From the NCBI RefSeq assembly GCF_017355165.1, contig NZ_JADILK010000009.1, forward strand, positions 110,019 through 174,018: 64,000 nucleotides of DNA, read 5' to 3'. Numbering within the stretch: the first letter of the stretch is position 1; each line of letters begins with the position of its first letter. The notes under the pieces are model-generated. The model made no database searches and had not been told where the DNA came from. It worked only from the letters and a program-made list of their open reading frames with translations. Of the stretch, positions 36,066 through 45,693 are shown piece after piece. Source of the stretch: Bacillus sp. SD075 (GTDB taxonomy: Bacteria; Bacillota; Bacilli; Bacillales; DSM-1321). Both the position numbers and the translations under genes were made by a program.

Positions 36066-36081
36066 GATTCGTATTCGAATC
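36066..36081. promoter_or_regulatory. Palindrome GATTCG-N4-CGAATC, possible enhancer site
   Basis: A perfect 6-4-6 inverted repeat about 100 bases upstream of the sigma-54 -24 element, in the 376-base gap between the divergent aminotransferase and rpoN genes. Further TGATTCA half-sites lie at about 36013 and 36044. Confidence 0.45.
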
Positions 36082-36274
36082 ATCAATTCCCATTCATTAG
36101 ATTTAGATACTAATTTATATGCATTTTTTCGAATCCCCCTCTTTATTTTAAAATGATGTTATAAAACCTGACATACAATGTTGAATTTTCGGAAGATTTG
36201 TATTATTATCATGTTAATATTTTTTCATTCCTTTTGAGCCGCTATGTTAATCTAAACGAAAGAAGTTGATATAT

Positions 36275-37642
36275 ATGCAGGTAGGACTTGAACTTTCCCA
36301 AAAACAGACCTTGAAATTGTCATTAACCCCTGAATTACAGCAATCGATCAATATCCTTCAATTTTCCACCCATGAACTAATAGATTTCCTAAACCGGCAG
36401 GCAAACGAAAATCCCGTTCTCGAAATTAGCTTTAAAGAACCCCTCGCATCACTTACTGAATCTAGCATTCGGACACAAAAAATAAATTCGCAGATACGCG
36501 GATCCGCCTCTATAAGTAAAAGTTTCAATGGAGATAAAGATTACAATCCAATCAACAATTATTCAATCAACACAGAAACACTGGAAAAACATTTACTGGA
36601 ACAATTGAGTTTACTAAGTACATTGAAAACATTTGAAAAAAAGATTCTCCAATTTTTGATTGGGAGCTTAAATGATTATGGATTTCTTGAATTGGATGTC
36701 AATTGGGCAGCCTCGCATTTTTTCGTATCCGTGGAAGAAATCGAAAATATGATTCAAGTATTGCAATCACTTGAACCAATTGGAGTCGGGGCTAAAGATC
36801 TGACCGATTGTTTACTCATTCAGCTGCGTGAGCATGAAGATCACAATGGACTGGCGTATAAGATCGTTAAAAAACACTTAACGGACTTAGCAGAAAAACG
36901 CTTCAGGAAAATTGCCGCACTTTACCAAGTGACCATTCAGGAAGTACAAGAGGCCTCGGATTTAATCCGTACGTTAAACCCTCGTCCCGTCAGTCACTTT
37001 TCCAATGATATGACTCATTACATCGTTCCGGACGTTTACGTGGAAAAAGAAAAAGAAGGTTTTCTCATAACGGTCAACGATAGCTACACACCTAAACTTG
37101 CCATCAATCCTTACTACAATAACCAAATCGCTATGAATCCGGTTAATCCAGCTAAAGATTATATAAAAGGGCACATAAATGATGCCCAATTACTTTTAAA
37201 AGGGCTCGAACAAAGGCAAATGACACTTTACAAAGTGACAGCGTCAATCGTGGACGAGCAGCAAGAGTTTTTCATGAAGGGAATCACGGGATTAAAACCT
37301 ATGACATTGAAGGACATTTCGGAAAAACTTCAGCTTCATGAATCAACAATCAGCAGGGCAACGAGCAATAAATATATCCAGACTCCACATGGCCTCTTTA
37401 AACTGAGGAACTTCTTTACTAGAGGGTTAAACCGCGTGAACAGCCCTGCAACCGAATCAACGAGCACCATCAAAGAAAAAATAAAGGTCTTGATTGCCGA
37501 TGAAGATAAAATAAAGCCCTTTTCAGATCAGAAACTTTGTCAAATATTCGAAAATGAAGGGACGAGGATCTCCCGCCGTACTATTGCAAAATACCGTGAA
37601 GATCTCGGTATACCAGGATCTTCAAAACGGCGAAGATTTTAA
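36275..37642 (+). CDS. rpoN: RNA polymerase sigma-54 factor (RpoN/SigL)
   Basis: 455 residues with the Gln/Leu-rich activator-interacting region (SLTPELQQSINILQF), a core-binding domain, the DNA-binding HTH (LHESTISRATSNKYI) and a C-terminal RpoN box RRTIAKYRE. It directs polymerase to -24/-12 promoters and needs an enhancer-binding ATPase, none of which lies in the window. ATG 36275 follows AAAGAAG by nine bases; TTG 36266 is too close. Two sigma-54 promoters lie just upstream on the other strand. Confidence 0.95.
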   Translation: MQVGLELSQKQTLKLSLTPELQQSINILQFSTHELIDFLNRQANENPVLEISFKEPLASLTESSIRTQKINSQIRGSASISKSFNGDKDYNPINNYSINTETLEKHLLEQLSLLSTLKTFEKKILQFLIGSLNDYGFLELDVNWAASHFFVSVEEIENMIQVLQSLEPIGVGAKDLTDCLLIQLREHEDHNGLAYKIVKKHLTDLAEKRFRKIAALYQVTIQEVQEASDLIRTLNPRPVSHFSNDMTHYIVPDVYVEKEKEGFLITVNDSYTPKLAINPYYNNQIAMNPVNPAKDYIKGHINDAQLLLKGLEQRQMTLYKVTASIVDEQQEFFMKGITGLKPMTLKDISEKLQLHESTISRATSNKYIQTPHGLFKLRNFFTRGLNRVNSPATESTSTIKEKIKVLIADEDKIKPFSDQKLCQIFENEGTRISRRTIAKYREDLGIPGSSKRRRF

Positions 37643-37700
37643 AGTCGAACCGAGTCTTGTTTTTTATGTTGTGCCCATAGTATGGAATAACGTATTTTAA

Positions 37701-37748
37701 AAGACTCTTACAAAGGTTGTATCTATCGTAGGAGTCTTCTATATTTTT
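37701..37748 (+). terminator. Terminator of rpoN
   Basis: AAGACTCTTAC and GTAGGAGTCTT pair, with one G-U, around 16 bases, followed by CTATATTTTT. Confidence 0.65.
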
Positions 37749-37793
37749 ACTTTTCCATTTCATCATCATGTAAAAGTATCATTTCCTCACAAC

Positions 37794-37815
37794 AAAAAAC
37801 CCCTGAACCAGGGGC
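37794..37815 (-). terminator. Terminator of bluB
   Basis: On the minus strand CCCCTG and CAGGGG pair around GTT, followed by six T. Confidence 0.8.
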
Positions 37816-37849
37816 TTAATAAACTTGTTTTGAATCATGATATATAGTT

Positions 37850-38491
37850 TTATTTATTCCCCCATTTATCCTCGAAAATAAGTTCATCCATCGGCCTTCT
37901 TTTTTCCCATTTAGCAAGTTCAAGAATGGGTTTATCCGGATATTGATCCGTATAGCCAATCGATAGGAGTGCGACGGGTTCTATATGCGGCGGAATCTCC
38001 AAAATATCACGAATATCATTTTTCTTATAAAAGCTTACCCATCCCATTGCCAATCCTTCAGCACAGGCAGCCAGCCACATATTTTGAATTGCGCAGGCTG
38101 TGGATAGGATATCAGTTTCCGGAATGGAGTTCCTCCCTAAAACATGGGAGCCGCCCCGTGTCGGGTCGCATGTAACACAAATGGTGTATGGTGCTTCTTT
38201 TAACCCTTCCACTTTCAAACTGAGAAACTTATTTTCTTTACCTCCTTCATAATGAATAGCGAGTGCCCTTCTTTCTTTATCCGCTGCCCACGCCAAACTG
38301 TTCTTGGTTTCCTGAGATGAAATCACGATGAAACTCCAAGGTTGCATGAATCCTACAGACGGTGCATGATGTGCAGCATCCAAAATTCTGCTGAGTATAT
38401 CCTTTGAAATGGGCTTAGGCAAAAAACTCCTGATATCCCTTCGGTTATAAATGGCTTTATATACGGCAGCTTGTTCTTCATTAGTAAACAT
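37850..38491 (-). CDS. bluB: 5,6-dimethylbenzimidazole synthase BluB
   Basis: 213 residues of the nitroreductase superfamily with the BluB-specific segments RRDIRSFLPKPI, HHAPSVGFMQPW and CAIQNMWLAACAEGLAMGWVSF. BluB cleaves FMNH2 with oxygen to make the lower ligand of vitamin B12. It thus links flavin and cobalamin metabolism. ATG follows GGGGGGA. No other cobalamin gene and no cobalamin riboswitch are visible nearby. Single gene with its own terminator. Confidence 0.88.
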   Translation of the reverse strand: MFTNEEQAAVYKAIYNRRDIRSFLPKPISKDILSRILDAAHHAPSVGFMQPWSFIVISSQETKNSLAWAADKERRALAIHYEGGKENKFLSLKVEGLKEAPYTICVTCDPTRGGSHVLGRNSIPETDILSTACAIQNMWLAACAEGLAMGWVSFYKKNDIRDILEIPPHIEPVALLSIGYTDQYPDKPILELAKWEKRRPMDELIFEDKWGNK

Positions 38492-39104
38492 AGTTTCCCC
38501 CCATGTTTCCGGCTCCCCAGAAATTCATCTAAACATACACTATATTTTATAGGTAAACCCTTACAATTAAAAGCGAGTTCCTGATATCCCCAGCTTCAGC
38601 TCGTTCCGTTCACAACAAGATTCGCTCTTTCTTGGTGCTTATAGAGAGCTTCATGAACCACCCAATTATCCTCCTACATTTGACGAGCATCTTCACCATC
38701 CCGCTCAAGGCCACGTTTCAAACGGAGATCACGGGAATCGTGAAATCATGGGATCCAATCATACCTTTGATGTCTTGCTTTTTCTGCTATGTAACGGTTT
38801 CGATATTTGGTTATCCCCCCCACCAATCTGCTTTTAGGATGGAGTCAGGTTTTGATGATGGCAAATAAAAACGACCGTGCTACCTGGAAGTCTGCTTGGA
38901 TACGGGAAGCGAGTGTACTTTTTCAAGACCTGCCCGGCCATCTATGATCAATATATAGAAAGATCATTTTGGGGATTTATTGAATTTTAGCTATAAGACC
39001 GCTAATTGTATACTGTCCATTAAGTGTTGGAAAGTTCATAAGCATTCCCCCTATACTACTTATTTCTATTCATCCTCCCTTAAATTCCTTCCTTGGGGGG
39101 ATAA
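38492..39104. other. Gene-poor stretch, decayed coding remains
   Basis: No gene with a ribosome site. A frame at about 38833-38949 (+) reads WSQVLMMANKNDRATWKSAW... and looks protein-like without a start; the 38632-38868 frame overlaps it and has no ribosome site either. I take this as the remains of one or more dead genes and cannot identify them. Confidence 0.35.
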
Positions 39105-39317
39105 ATGAAAAAAACTAAGTAGAAGGTGCTGGAATTGAATAAAATCCAATTTGCAATGACCATCGATTTGAATACGCCATTCGGATCTGCGAACGAAACC
39201 CGGCATCGGAACACAGGAAAATGGCTGATCATCTGTATGCTGCCAATTCGGGTTTACGAAAATGAATTGGCAGATGCCGATCTGTTTCCCGCAGATTTTC
39301 CTGAACGTCAAACTTAG
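39105..39317 (+). pseudogene. Small gene interrupted by an in-frame TAG
   Basis: GGGGGG lies five bases before ATG 39105. The frame reads MKKTK, then TAG at 39120-39122, and then continues open for about 65 codons (KVLELNKIQFAMTIDLNTPF... ending FPADFPERQT). The TAG would split a 70-residue protein. A TTG at 39135 with AAGGTG six bases upstream could restart translation, so a live 60-residue product is also possible. Family unknown. Confidence 0.35.
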
Positions 39318-39330
39318 CTTCCTATGGGTA

Positions 39331-40821
39331 CTAAAGGCCACTCCTCAATAGGTTTTCCTGATCTGCCAGCATCACGGTTATCCTATCCTGTATTGCCGTG
39401 ATGCCTTTTTCTTCTACAAAATTATTCAAGATGATCGAAAATATGACTTTTTCCCCCCTTTTGGTCGTCACATAACCTGATAAGGAGCTCGTTCCTGAAA
39501 TCGTCCCTGTTTTAGCGTGAACATTCCCGGCTGCATATGTCCCTTTCATCCTCTTCCTTAGCGTACCTCCCACCATCCGATTTTCGTTTCCTGCAATTGG
39601 CAAAGCATTCAAGTAAACAGGAAACCACGTTTTTTCCTGTACGGCAAACAGCAACTTCGTTATTTCATTCGCTGGAATCAAATTGACTTGGGAAATGCCG
39701 GATCCATCACGCATCATGATCGTTTCCATATTGAGTCCCATACTCTTCAGCTGATTTCGAGCAACCTTCAAACCATCTTTCCAGCTTCCCTTCCCTTCTG
39801 CCTCCTTGCCCATTTCTTTCACCAAAACCTCAGCATGGCTGTTATTGCTCAATTTCATGAAAGGAATAAGCATTTGTGAAAGCGGCATGGACTGATGAGT
39901 GGCAATCATTTCCGCTCCTACTGGCGTTTTCCCTTTTTTCCTTTTTCCCAACACTTTAATTCCATGTTTCTTCATTGATTTTTCAAATAGGCTCAGGGCA
40001 TATGCTGTTGGATCTTTCACCGAGATCCACTCTTTGATCACACCGGCATGCTCCGGAATGGTCCCGGTCACCGTAATGACTTGTGTGCCATGAGACCGTT
40101 CGACTTCAATTTTCTTAACACCGTCTTCGGATTCAGTTTTCGTTTTGTTGATGACCTTCACGTAATCCGTTTCCGGCTTCATCTTCACCGTTGCCCTTTT
40201 ACCAGCCTTTTCCCCAGGGGTTACCTCCAAGATGATGGTACCGGTATCGTAGTCTTCATTCGGGGAAGCGGTTAATGCTGAAACGGCAGCTCCGTAATAT
40301 TCCTGTTCATCGCTCCAAACCAAATCTTGAGAATAGCGAATATCATCATACCAAGAATCATCGCCTATAAGATCCCCATGAACCAGCTTAACTTGTCTAT
40401 GCTTCAGTGAAGCTGCAAGCTCATCAAAATCCTTTTCCAATAAGGTTGGATCGCCTTTTCCCTTCAGGTATACATTCCCCTGCAGAATATGGCCACCCTG
40501 CACTCCTTTTATGTATAGTTCCGTTTGAAAAGCATGATCTTCCCCTAAAGTTTCCAGCGCAGCTGCTGCAGTCAATAGCTTAAGGTTCGAAGCAGGCCGT
40601 AATCTCGTTTGCGCCCCCCGTTCATAAATCATTTCCCCCGTTTCAGCTGAGCGGATGGAAATTCCAGTCAACGCCCCAGTCAACCCTGGCGAATCATCCA
40701 ATATTTGTTGAATTTTCTGCCCAAGGTTTCCATCCACATTAGCAGCCTGCATCGATTCTCCATCAAAAAAACAAATCCAAACCAGGAAGAATATAAAACT
40801 CAACTTCCTTTTATATGTCAA
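39331..40821 (-). CDS. dacC: D-alanyl-D-alanine carboxypeptidase/endopeptidase, PBP4-type (DacC, S13)
   Basis: 496 residues: an N-terminal secretion signal (YKRKLSFIFFLVWICFF), then the three penicillin-binding motifs SNLK (catalytic Ser, in RPASNLKLL), SNN and KTG, with the large insert between the first two that marks class C (S13) enzymes. It trims peptide crosslinks in the cell wall outside the membrane; B. subtilis DacC (PBP4a) is 491 residues. I chose TTG 40821, with GGGAG eight bases upstream; GTG 40836 has no site. Confidence 0.9.
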   Translation of the reverse strand: MTYKRKLSFIFFLVWICFFDGESMQAANVDGNLGQKIQQILDDSPGLTGALTGISIRSAETGEMIYERGAQTRLRPASNLKLLTAAAALETLGEDHAFQTELYIKGVQGGHILQGNVYLKGKGDPTLLEKDFDELAASLKHRQVKLVHGDLIGDDSWYDDIRYSQDLVWSDEQEYYGAAVSALTASPNEDYDTGTIILEVTPGEKAGKRATVKMKPETDYVKVINKTKTESEDGVKKIEVERSHGTQVITVTGTIPEHAGVIKEWISVKDPTAYALSLFEKSMKKHGIKVLGKRKKGKTPVGAEMIATHQSMPLSQMLIPFMKLSNNSHAEVLVKEMGKEAEGKGSWKDGLKVARNQLKSMGLNMETIMMRDGSGISQVNLIPANEITKLLFAVQEKTWFPVYLNALPIAGNENRMVGGTLRKRMKGTYAAGNVHAKTGTISGTSSLSGYVTTKRGEKVIFSIILNNFVEEKGITAIQDRITVMLADQENLLRSGL

Positions 40822-41354
40822 ACCTATCACTCCCACTCTAAAAACTCACCACTTCTATCTTGTCCATTTTACGGCCATATAAAAAGAAAAGATCCACTAT
40901 TTTATACATACTCAGGTAACCGCGGGATTATTCGGCCGCCGCTTCATGGAATCCATCAGTAGTCCAGACTTTTCTTTTACACGTAAGGATAATTATTCCA
41001 AACCCTCCCTATGGTATATCTCACTGATTCTACTCGTCCTCGTTTATACATTGAGAATAATGGATTACAAGAATAGCCGTTACTTGTTAAATGATGAGTT
41101 CATTCAGTTCGAATCCTAAAGTTCGGAATCATAACCATTCATTACCAAAAGAAGCGAAGTCATTCAATATTGAGGTGGAATGTTCGATGTTGCAAAAGCT
41201 TTTCGGACTTGACACAATCGAAACAATCAACCGCTCCAAGCCTGTACACCACCAAATTTCCAAGATGTATCCGTTGAATATGCTGACGAGTTTTATACAT
41301 GGTGTATGGGCAGGACAAAAAATATTCAAGTCGAATAGTAATCAATAAATGATA
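40822..41354. other. Gene-poor stretch with two open fragments
   Basis: 40946-41119 (+) reads 57 residues with one membrane segment (LWYISLILLVLVYTLRIM) and is open upstream without a ribosome site; it looks like the C-terminal remnant of a membrane protein. 41187-41348 (+) reads MLQKLFGLDTIETINRS... (53 residues) with a GAGGTGGA nearby and is followed by the terminator at 41355; it could be a real small gene. Neither is recognised. Confidence 0.35.
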
Positions 41355-41388
41355 AGAGTTGACCAACGCAGGCAGCTCTTTTTTTTAT
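41355..41388 (+). terminator. Terminator before the chemoreceptor gene
   Basis: AGAGTTG and CAGCTCT pair, with one G-U, and an inner CC-GG, followed by eight T. Confidence 0.7.
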
Positions 41389-41454
41389 CCACTATATATT
41401 CCCCCTCGTCGACTCACGTCAAAATTAATATTGGGAATTTTCTAACTTGAAACT

Positions 41455-41480
41455 TCAAAAAAGTCAAAGCAGACCGAAAA
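41455..41480 (+). promoter_or_regulatory. Weak sigma-D-like promoter of the chemoreceptor gene
   Basis: TCAA, 14 bases, then ACCGAAAA (consensus TAAA-N15-GCCGATAT; 3 of 4 and 5 of 8). Weak; supported mainly because chemoreceptor genes are usually sigma-D controlled. Confidence 0.3.
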
Positions 41481-41530
41481 TATCTATAGAGGCTTAAATT
41501 AATTTGAGGTATATAAGGAGAATTGTCCAT

Positions 41531-43498
41531 ATGAAAAGACTGACAGGCTGGTATTTTAATTCGCTAAAAAAACAAATATTGATTCCTTTTTTAGCTTTGA
41601 TCATGATAAGCGGAATGGCCATCTCTTACATGAGCTATAAAAATAGTATCGAGTTGATGACCCAGGAACTTACCGGAACGACGGAAGAGCAAGTCAAGTC
41701 AATGAACGATTCTTTTGAAATCTTCTTTCAAAAAACGGAAAATCAATTGGATAGGATCAGTAAGTATCCTATCATGAGTACTTATGATAAGAACCCCGAA
41801 TCAATAATGGATGAGTTTTCCCATACACAGTCAAGCAGTTCTGAAATAAATGGTTTATACCTTGGTACAGAAAAAGAAGGAAAAACACTAATATTTCCAA
41901 AAGCTGAATTGCCGGCTGACTTCGACCCAAGACAACGGGATTGGTATCAATCGGCATTGAAACAAAAAAACAAGACCATATGGACGGAACCTTATACTGA
42001 TCAGGCGACGAATACACTTGTCATTACGGCAGCAAAAGCCATATATGATGATCGTGATGAATTAATAGGCGTGTTAGGCGTCGACATCTCAATCGATACA
42101 TTGATCACGATGATCAATCAAACGAAATTCGGCGAAACAGGCTATACGGTTTTGCTGGATAAGAAGGGTGCATTCGTTACACATCCAGACAAGGAAAAAA
42201 TTCAACAGGATATATCAAAGGAAAATATTTTCAAAAAAATGAAAAGTGAATCCGGATCAATGATCGTGGAATTTGAAGAGCAAAGCCGGATTGTCGGATA
42301 CGCCACAAATCCTACAACTGGATGGAGAATCGCAGGGATAATGGATCAGAATGAAGTGCTCGTCCGTGCAAGCCCGATGATAATCGATAATATCATCACA
42401 CTGTTAATTGTCTTTACTATCACTGCACTATCTGCCATCTTCATCACCCGTTCTTTAACGAACCCCATTAAAAAGCTGCAGGAATCCATACGGAAAATGG
42501 CTGACGGCGATTTCACATCCAATAATTCCATTTCCAGGAAAGATGAGATAGGGCAACTTGCAGAAGACACCAGCTTAATGACCAGGAATATGAGTCATAT
42601 GTTAGGGGTTGTCAACAACCTTTCCGATAAAGTATCGGATTCCTCCATGACCCTAGTGGCTAGCGCAGAAGAAAATTCAGCGGCTGCTAACGAGGTGGCC
42701 ATGACGATGGAACAAATAGCGGCCGGTGCCATAGACCAAATTGAAGTAGGTCAGAATAACGAAATGGCAGTAAAGCTATTAGCTGACAAAATCCATGATC
42801 TTGAAGCGCAAGCGGGCAAAATGGCCACGGAATCCGAAAATATGTTCAAGGCTTCCGAGGACGGAATCAGTCAAGTACAAGGCCTAAAACAACAATTCGA
42901 TGAAACGTCCCTGATATCCAGCAAGATGAGTACGGCCGTCAAATCTTTGGATGCACGTTCCAATGATATTAGTGCGATTGTAAAGACCATAAGCGGGATT
43001 GCAGGACAAACGAATTTACTCGCTCTGAATGCTGCCATCGAAGCAGCTAGGGCTGGTGAGCACGGAAAAGGGTTTGCAGTTGTTGCCGATGAAGTGAAGA
43101 AATTGGCCGAACAGACGGAAAAATCCCTGAAAGAAATCTCTGAAATCATTCAAGCCATGCAAACCGATACAACCAATACCGTTCATTTGATTGATCAAGT
43201 CAATCAAAAAATCCACCTTCAGGATAGTTCTGTAACGGATACGGAGAATGCCTTCAGTCACATTGCATCCATTATCGCGAACACATTCAGCAATTTTGAC
43301 CAAATAAAAAAGATGATGAACGATATGGTAAACGAGGTCACAAGGATGGCGAACAATGCGGAAAAATTAAATTCGATCAGTCAGGAAACTGCAGCAGGAA
43401 CTGAAGAAGTATCTGCTTCCGTAGAACAAACGAATGCTTCCATGGAACAATTAAATGCCCTGGCTAGTGAATTGGCCAGGAAATGCACAAAGAAATAA
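41531..43498 (+). CDS. Methyl-accepting chemotaxis protein with dCache sensor
   Basis: 655 residues: membrane helix about 16-36, an extracellular double-Cache domain (with [14 protein letters not shown] and [12 protein letters not shown]), a second helix near 275-298, a HAMP domain, and the coiled-coil signalling domain with the hairpin tip [18 protein letters not shown]. Such receptors control CheA and so the flagellar motor. Ligands are probably small organic acids or amino acids (family inference). I chose ATG 41531, ten bases after AAGGAG. No che genes are adjacent. Confidence 0.93.
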   Translation: MKRLTGWYFNSLKKQILIPFLALIMISGMAISYMSYKNSIELMTQELTGTTEEQVKSMNDSFEIFFQKTENQLDRISKYPIMSTYDKNPESIMDEFSHTQSSSSEINGLYLGTEKEGKTLIFPKAELPADFDPRQRDWYQSALKQKNKTIWTEPYTDQATNTLVITAAKAIYDDRDELIGVLGVDISIDTLITMINQTKFGETGYTVLLDKKGAFVTHPDKEKIQQDISKENIFKKMKSESGSMIVEFEEQSRIVGYATNPTTGWRIAGIMDQNEVLVRASPMIIDNIITLLIVFTITALSAIFITRSLTNPIKKLQESIRKMADGDFTSNNSISRKDEIGQLAEDTSLMTRNMSHMLGVVNNLSDKVSDSSMTLVASAEENSAAANEVAMTMEQIAAGAIDQIEVGQNNEMAVKLLADKIHDLEAQAGKMATESENMFKASEDGISQVQGLKQQFDETSLISSKMSTAVKSLDARSNDISAIVKTISGIAGQTNLLALNAAIEAARAGEHGKGFAVVADEVKKLAEQTEKSLKEISEIIQAMQTDTTNTVHLIDQVNQKIHLQDSSVTDTENAFSHIASIIANTFSNFDQIKKMMNDMVNEVTRMANNAEKLNSISQETAAGTEEVSASVEQTNASMEQLNALASELARKCTKK

Positions 43499-43517
43499 AG
43501 AAATTCACATTCTAATC

Positions 43518-43554
43518 AAAAAAAGGACGGGTCCTAAGGGATCCGTCCTTTTTT
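43518..43554. terminator. Bidirectional terminator between the chemoreceptor and YflT-like genes
   Basis: AAAAAAGGACGG and CCGTCCTTTTTT pair with further inner pairing, between convergent genes. Confidence 0.88.
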
Positions 43555-43563
43555 ACTTACGAC

Positions 43564-44070
43564 TTATAGAGTTCTTCTGCTGTTCGTTAGCGTTTCATCG
43601 GTTTCAGTTATTCCCGAGTAGGAAGAACTGGATTTTCTCGCATCCGAATCGACCAAAACAAGCAGCTTGCCACTCTTTACATCCGCTTCATAACGATTCG
43701 CTTCGTCTTCAGGTATGCCCATACCGATTAATGTACCGGCTAATCCTCCTGTACCAGCACCTACAGCCGCTCCGGCTAATGTTGCAGCAAGCGGCCCAGC
43801 TGCCAGTACCGGCCCGATTCCCGGAATAGCCAACGCACCAACACCTGCTAATAATCCGGCCGCCCCCCCCAAAATACCTCCAGTCGCCGCACCAGCCGCG
43901 AGTCCCTCTTCAACTTTTGTACCCGTTTCTTCATTCACTGACTTTAATTCTTCTTTATCTTTAGCTAACACTGAAATATCTTCACGATTATACCCTTGGG
44001 CCTGTAATGACTCAACAGCCTTTATAGCTTCTTCTCCGGTTTCATATACCCCAATTATACGTTTATCCAT
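43564..44070 (-). CDS. General stress protein, YflT-like
   Basis: 168 residues: a YflT-type N-terminus (RIIGVYETGEEAIKAVESL), a long Gly/Ala-rich hydrophobic middle (GGILGGAAGLLAGVGALAI) that could span or lie in the membrane, and the end ANRYEADVKSGKLLVLVD typical of the family. ATG 44070 is nine bases after AAGGAGG; the ATG at 44079 touches the site. A near-perfect sigma-B promoter precedes it. Molecular function unknown. Confidence 0.82.
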   Translation of the reverse strand: MDKRIIGVYETGEEAIKAVESLQAQGYNREDISVLAKDKEELKSVNEETGTKVEEGLAAGAATGGILGGAAGLLAGVGALAIPGIGPVLAAGPLAATLAGAAVGAGTGGLAGTLIGMGIPEDEANRYEADVKSGKLLVLVDSDARKSSSSYSGITETDETLTNSRRTL

Positions 44071-44116
44071 ATCTATCATCCTCCTTAAAGAATGTAAATT
44101 GTCGCTCCCCCTTTAC

Positions 44117-44143
44117 ATACCCCAGGGGATGAAAAGGCTAAAC
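44117..44143 (-). promoter_or_regulatory. Sigma-B promoter of the YflT-like gene
   Basis: On the minus strand GTTTAG, 15 bases, GGGTAT: 5 of 6 for the -35 and a perfect -10. Confidence 0.8.
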
Positions 44144-44233
44144 GTTATTTAACAGGAAAATATTTTGGAGTTAACCCTTACTTGGAACGGGTATATATTA
44201 TAATAGTATGCATATTTTTAGGAGGTTTTCTTT

Positions 44234-45298
44234 TTGCTCATCGAGTTACTTAAAGATTTAGTCTCTATTGACAGTTCATCGAAAGAAGGAGCTAACCAAG
44301 CAGTTGATTACTGTGCGGACTGGCTTAAAAAACAAGGAATTACCGTGAATGTGATTGTAAATAACGGTTACAAAATGCTTGTTAGCGAGATTGGCAGCGG
44401 AGATAAAACCATGATTTGGAATGGCCATGTCGATGTTGTCAGCGGAACGCCGGATCAATTTTTCCCAGAGGTTCATGAAGGAAACTTATACGGACGCGGG
44501 ACAGCCGATATGAAAGCTGGAGTTGCAGGGATGATGTGTGCATTTACCGAACTGAAAGATAAAGACCTAGGTTTGAAAATTCAGCTACAGATCGTATCGG
44601 ATGAAGAAATTGGTGGCTTGAACTGTACTGGGTATTTAGCGAAACATGGCTATAGAGGGGACTTTGTAATCTGTGCTGAACCGACGCAATTGGGAATCGG
44701 ACTCCAAGCAAAGGGTGCCCTTCGTCTCGATATTGAAGTATCAGGCAAATCGGCACACGGAAGCCGTCCATGGGAAGGCGTGAATGCAATTGAAAAGGCC
44801 TATGATCTCTATCAAAAAATAAAGGAACTTCCATTCACCCGGGATCATACTCCCCTTTACTCTTCCCCTTCCCTTAACCTAGCAAAGATAAAAGGAGGGG
44901 ATGTCTATAATAAGGTACCGGATGCCTGTTTGCTAAGTCTTGATATCCGCTATCTTCCTACTCAAACAATGGAAGAAATCATTGCTCAGATCGAAAATGT
45001 GACAGGAAGTAATGTCCACCTTAATATGTACAGTAAACCTGTAAAAACCGAAGAGTCCGACCCATTCATCACTCTGCTTCGCCCAATTATCGAAAAAAAC
45101 ACCAAGCAAGACGCTGTCATTTTTGGGCAACATGGCTCCGCAGATACCGTCTTTTTTGCGGCATATGGTATCCCAGCCATTGAATTCGGACCAAAGGGTG
45201 AGAACTGGCATGGAGATAGGGAATACGTCAATCTTGAATCAGTAGCGGTCTATCAAAATATGCTAGTCGATTTCGCTTCTGAATTCGTTTTGAATTAA
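44234..45298 (+). CDS. M20-family metallohydrolase (ArgE/DapE type)
   Basis: 354 residues with the di-zinc motifs WNGHVDVV (His, catalytic Asp), GRGTADMKAG (Asp) and SDEEIGG (catalytic Glu), a lid domain (ALRLDIEVSGKSAHGSRP) and a terminal His in ENWHGD. Family members deacylate acetylornithine or succinyl-diaminopimelate or cut dipeptides; this one stands outside any biosynthetic operon, so the substrate is open. TTG 44234 lies eight bases after AGGAGG. Followed by a terminator. Confidence 0.85.
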   Translation: MLIELLKDLVSIDSSSKEGANQAVDYCADWLKKQGITVNVIVNNGYKMLVSEIGSGDKTMIWNGHVDVVSGTPDQFFPEVHEGNLYGRGTADMKAGVAGMMCAFTELKDKDLGLKIQLQIVSDEEIGGLNCTGYLAKHGYRGDFVICAEPTQLGIGLQAKGALRLDIEVSGKSAHGSRPWEGVNAIEKAYDLYQKIKELPFTRDHTPLYSSPSLNLAKIKGGDVYNKVPDACLLSLDIRYLPTQTMEEIIAQIENVTGSNVHLNMYSKPVKTEESDPFITLLRPIIEKNTKQDAVIFGQHGSADTVFFAAYGIPAIEFGPKGENWHGDREYVNLESVAVYQNMLVDFASEFVLN

Positions 45299-45309
45299 GC
45301 CAAATCATG

Positions 45310-45346
45310 AAAAAAAGCCGGCATCACATAGATGTCGGTTTTTTTG
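45310..45346 (+). terminator. Terminator of the M20 gene
   Basis: CCGGCATC and GATGTCGG pair around ACATA, within A and T runs. Confidence 0.88.
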
Positions 45347-45693
45347 TTCCGAATATCCTCTTCTACTAAAATAAACGGCATTCATTCGTCTATTATTGCG
45401 TTGTTTTTTTACAAAATATACAGGACTTTAAAACCAGAGATTATCAATCCATATTTTACCTTATTAAACAAGATACGCCATTATACAAACACTATATAAC
45501 AAAAATACGCTTATCCTGACATAATAAATAATATATTTACATTTAATAAATAAGTTCTTTTGACCTAGTTTATATTACATTTATTTATCAAAGGAAACGA
45601 TTTTGTAACACAATTACTATTTCACCGAAACATCATTGTCATATAGACCTGCTATTCTAAGTCTACGATTTAAAACAAAGGAGACTATTCATT
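45347..45693. other. AT-rich leader of the LysM-3D gene
   Basis: No gene. This long, very AT-rich region should hold the promoter of the wall protein at 45694. I see TTGACC at about 45557 but no matching -10, and no clean WalR box. Confidence 0.4.

Noticed and set aside
37850..38600. Cobalamin riboswitch before bluB
   Set aside because: No B12-box-like sequence in the region upstream of bluB.
45541..45640. WalR boxes before the LysM-3D gene
   Set aside because: TTACA and TGTAA half-sites occur, but none has a second good half-site at six bases; they are expected by chance in AT-rich DNA.
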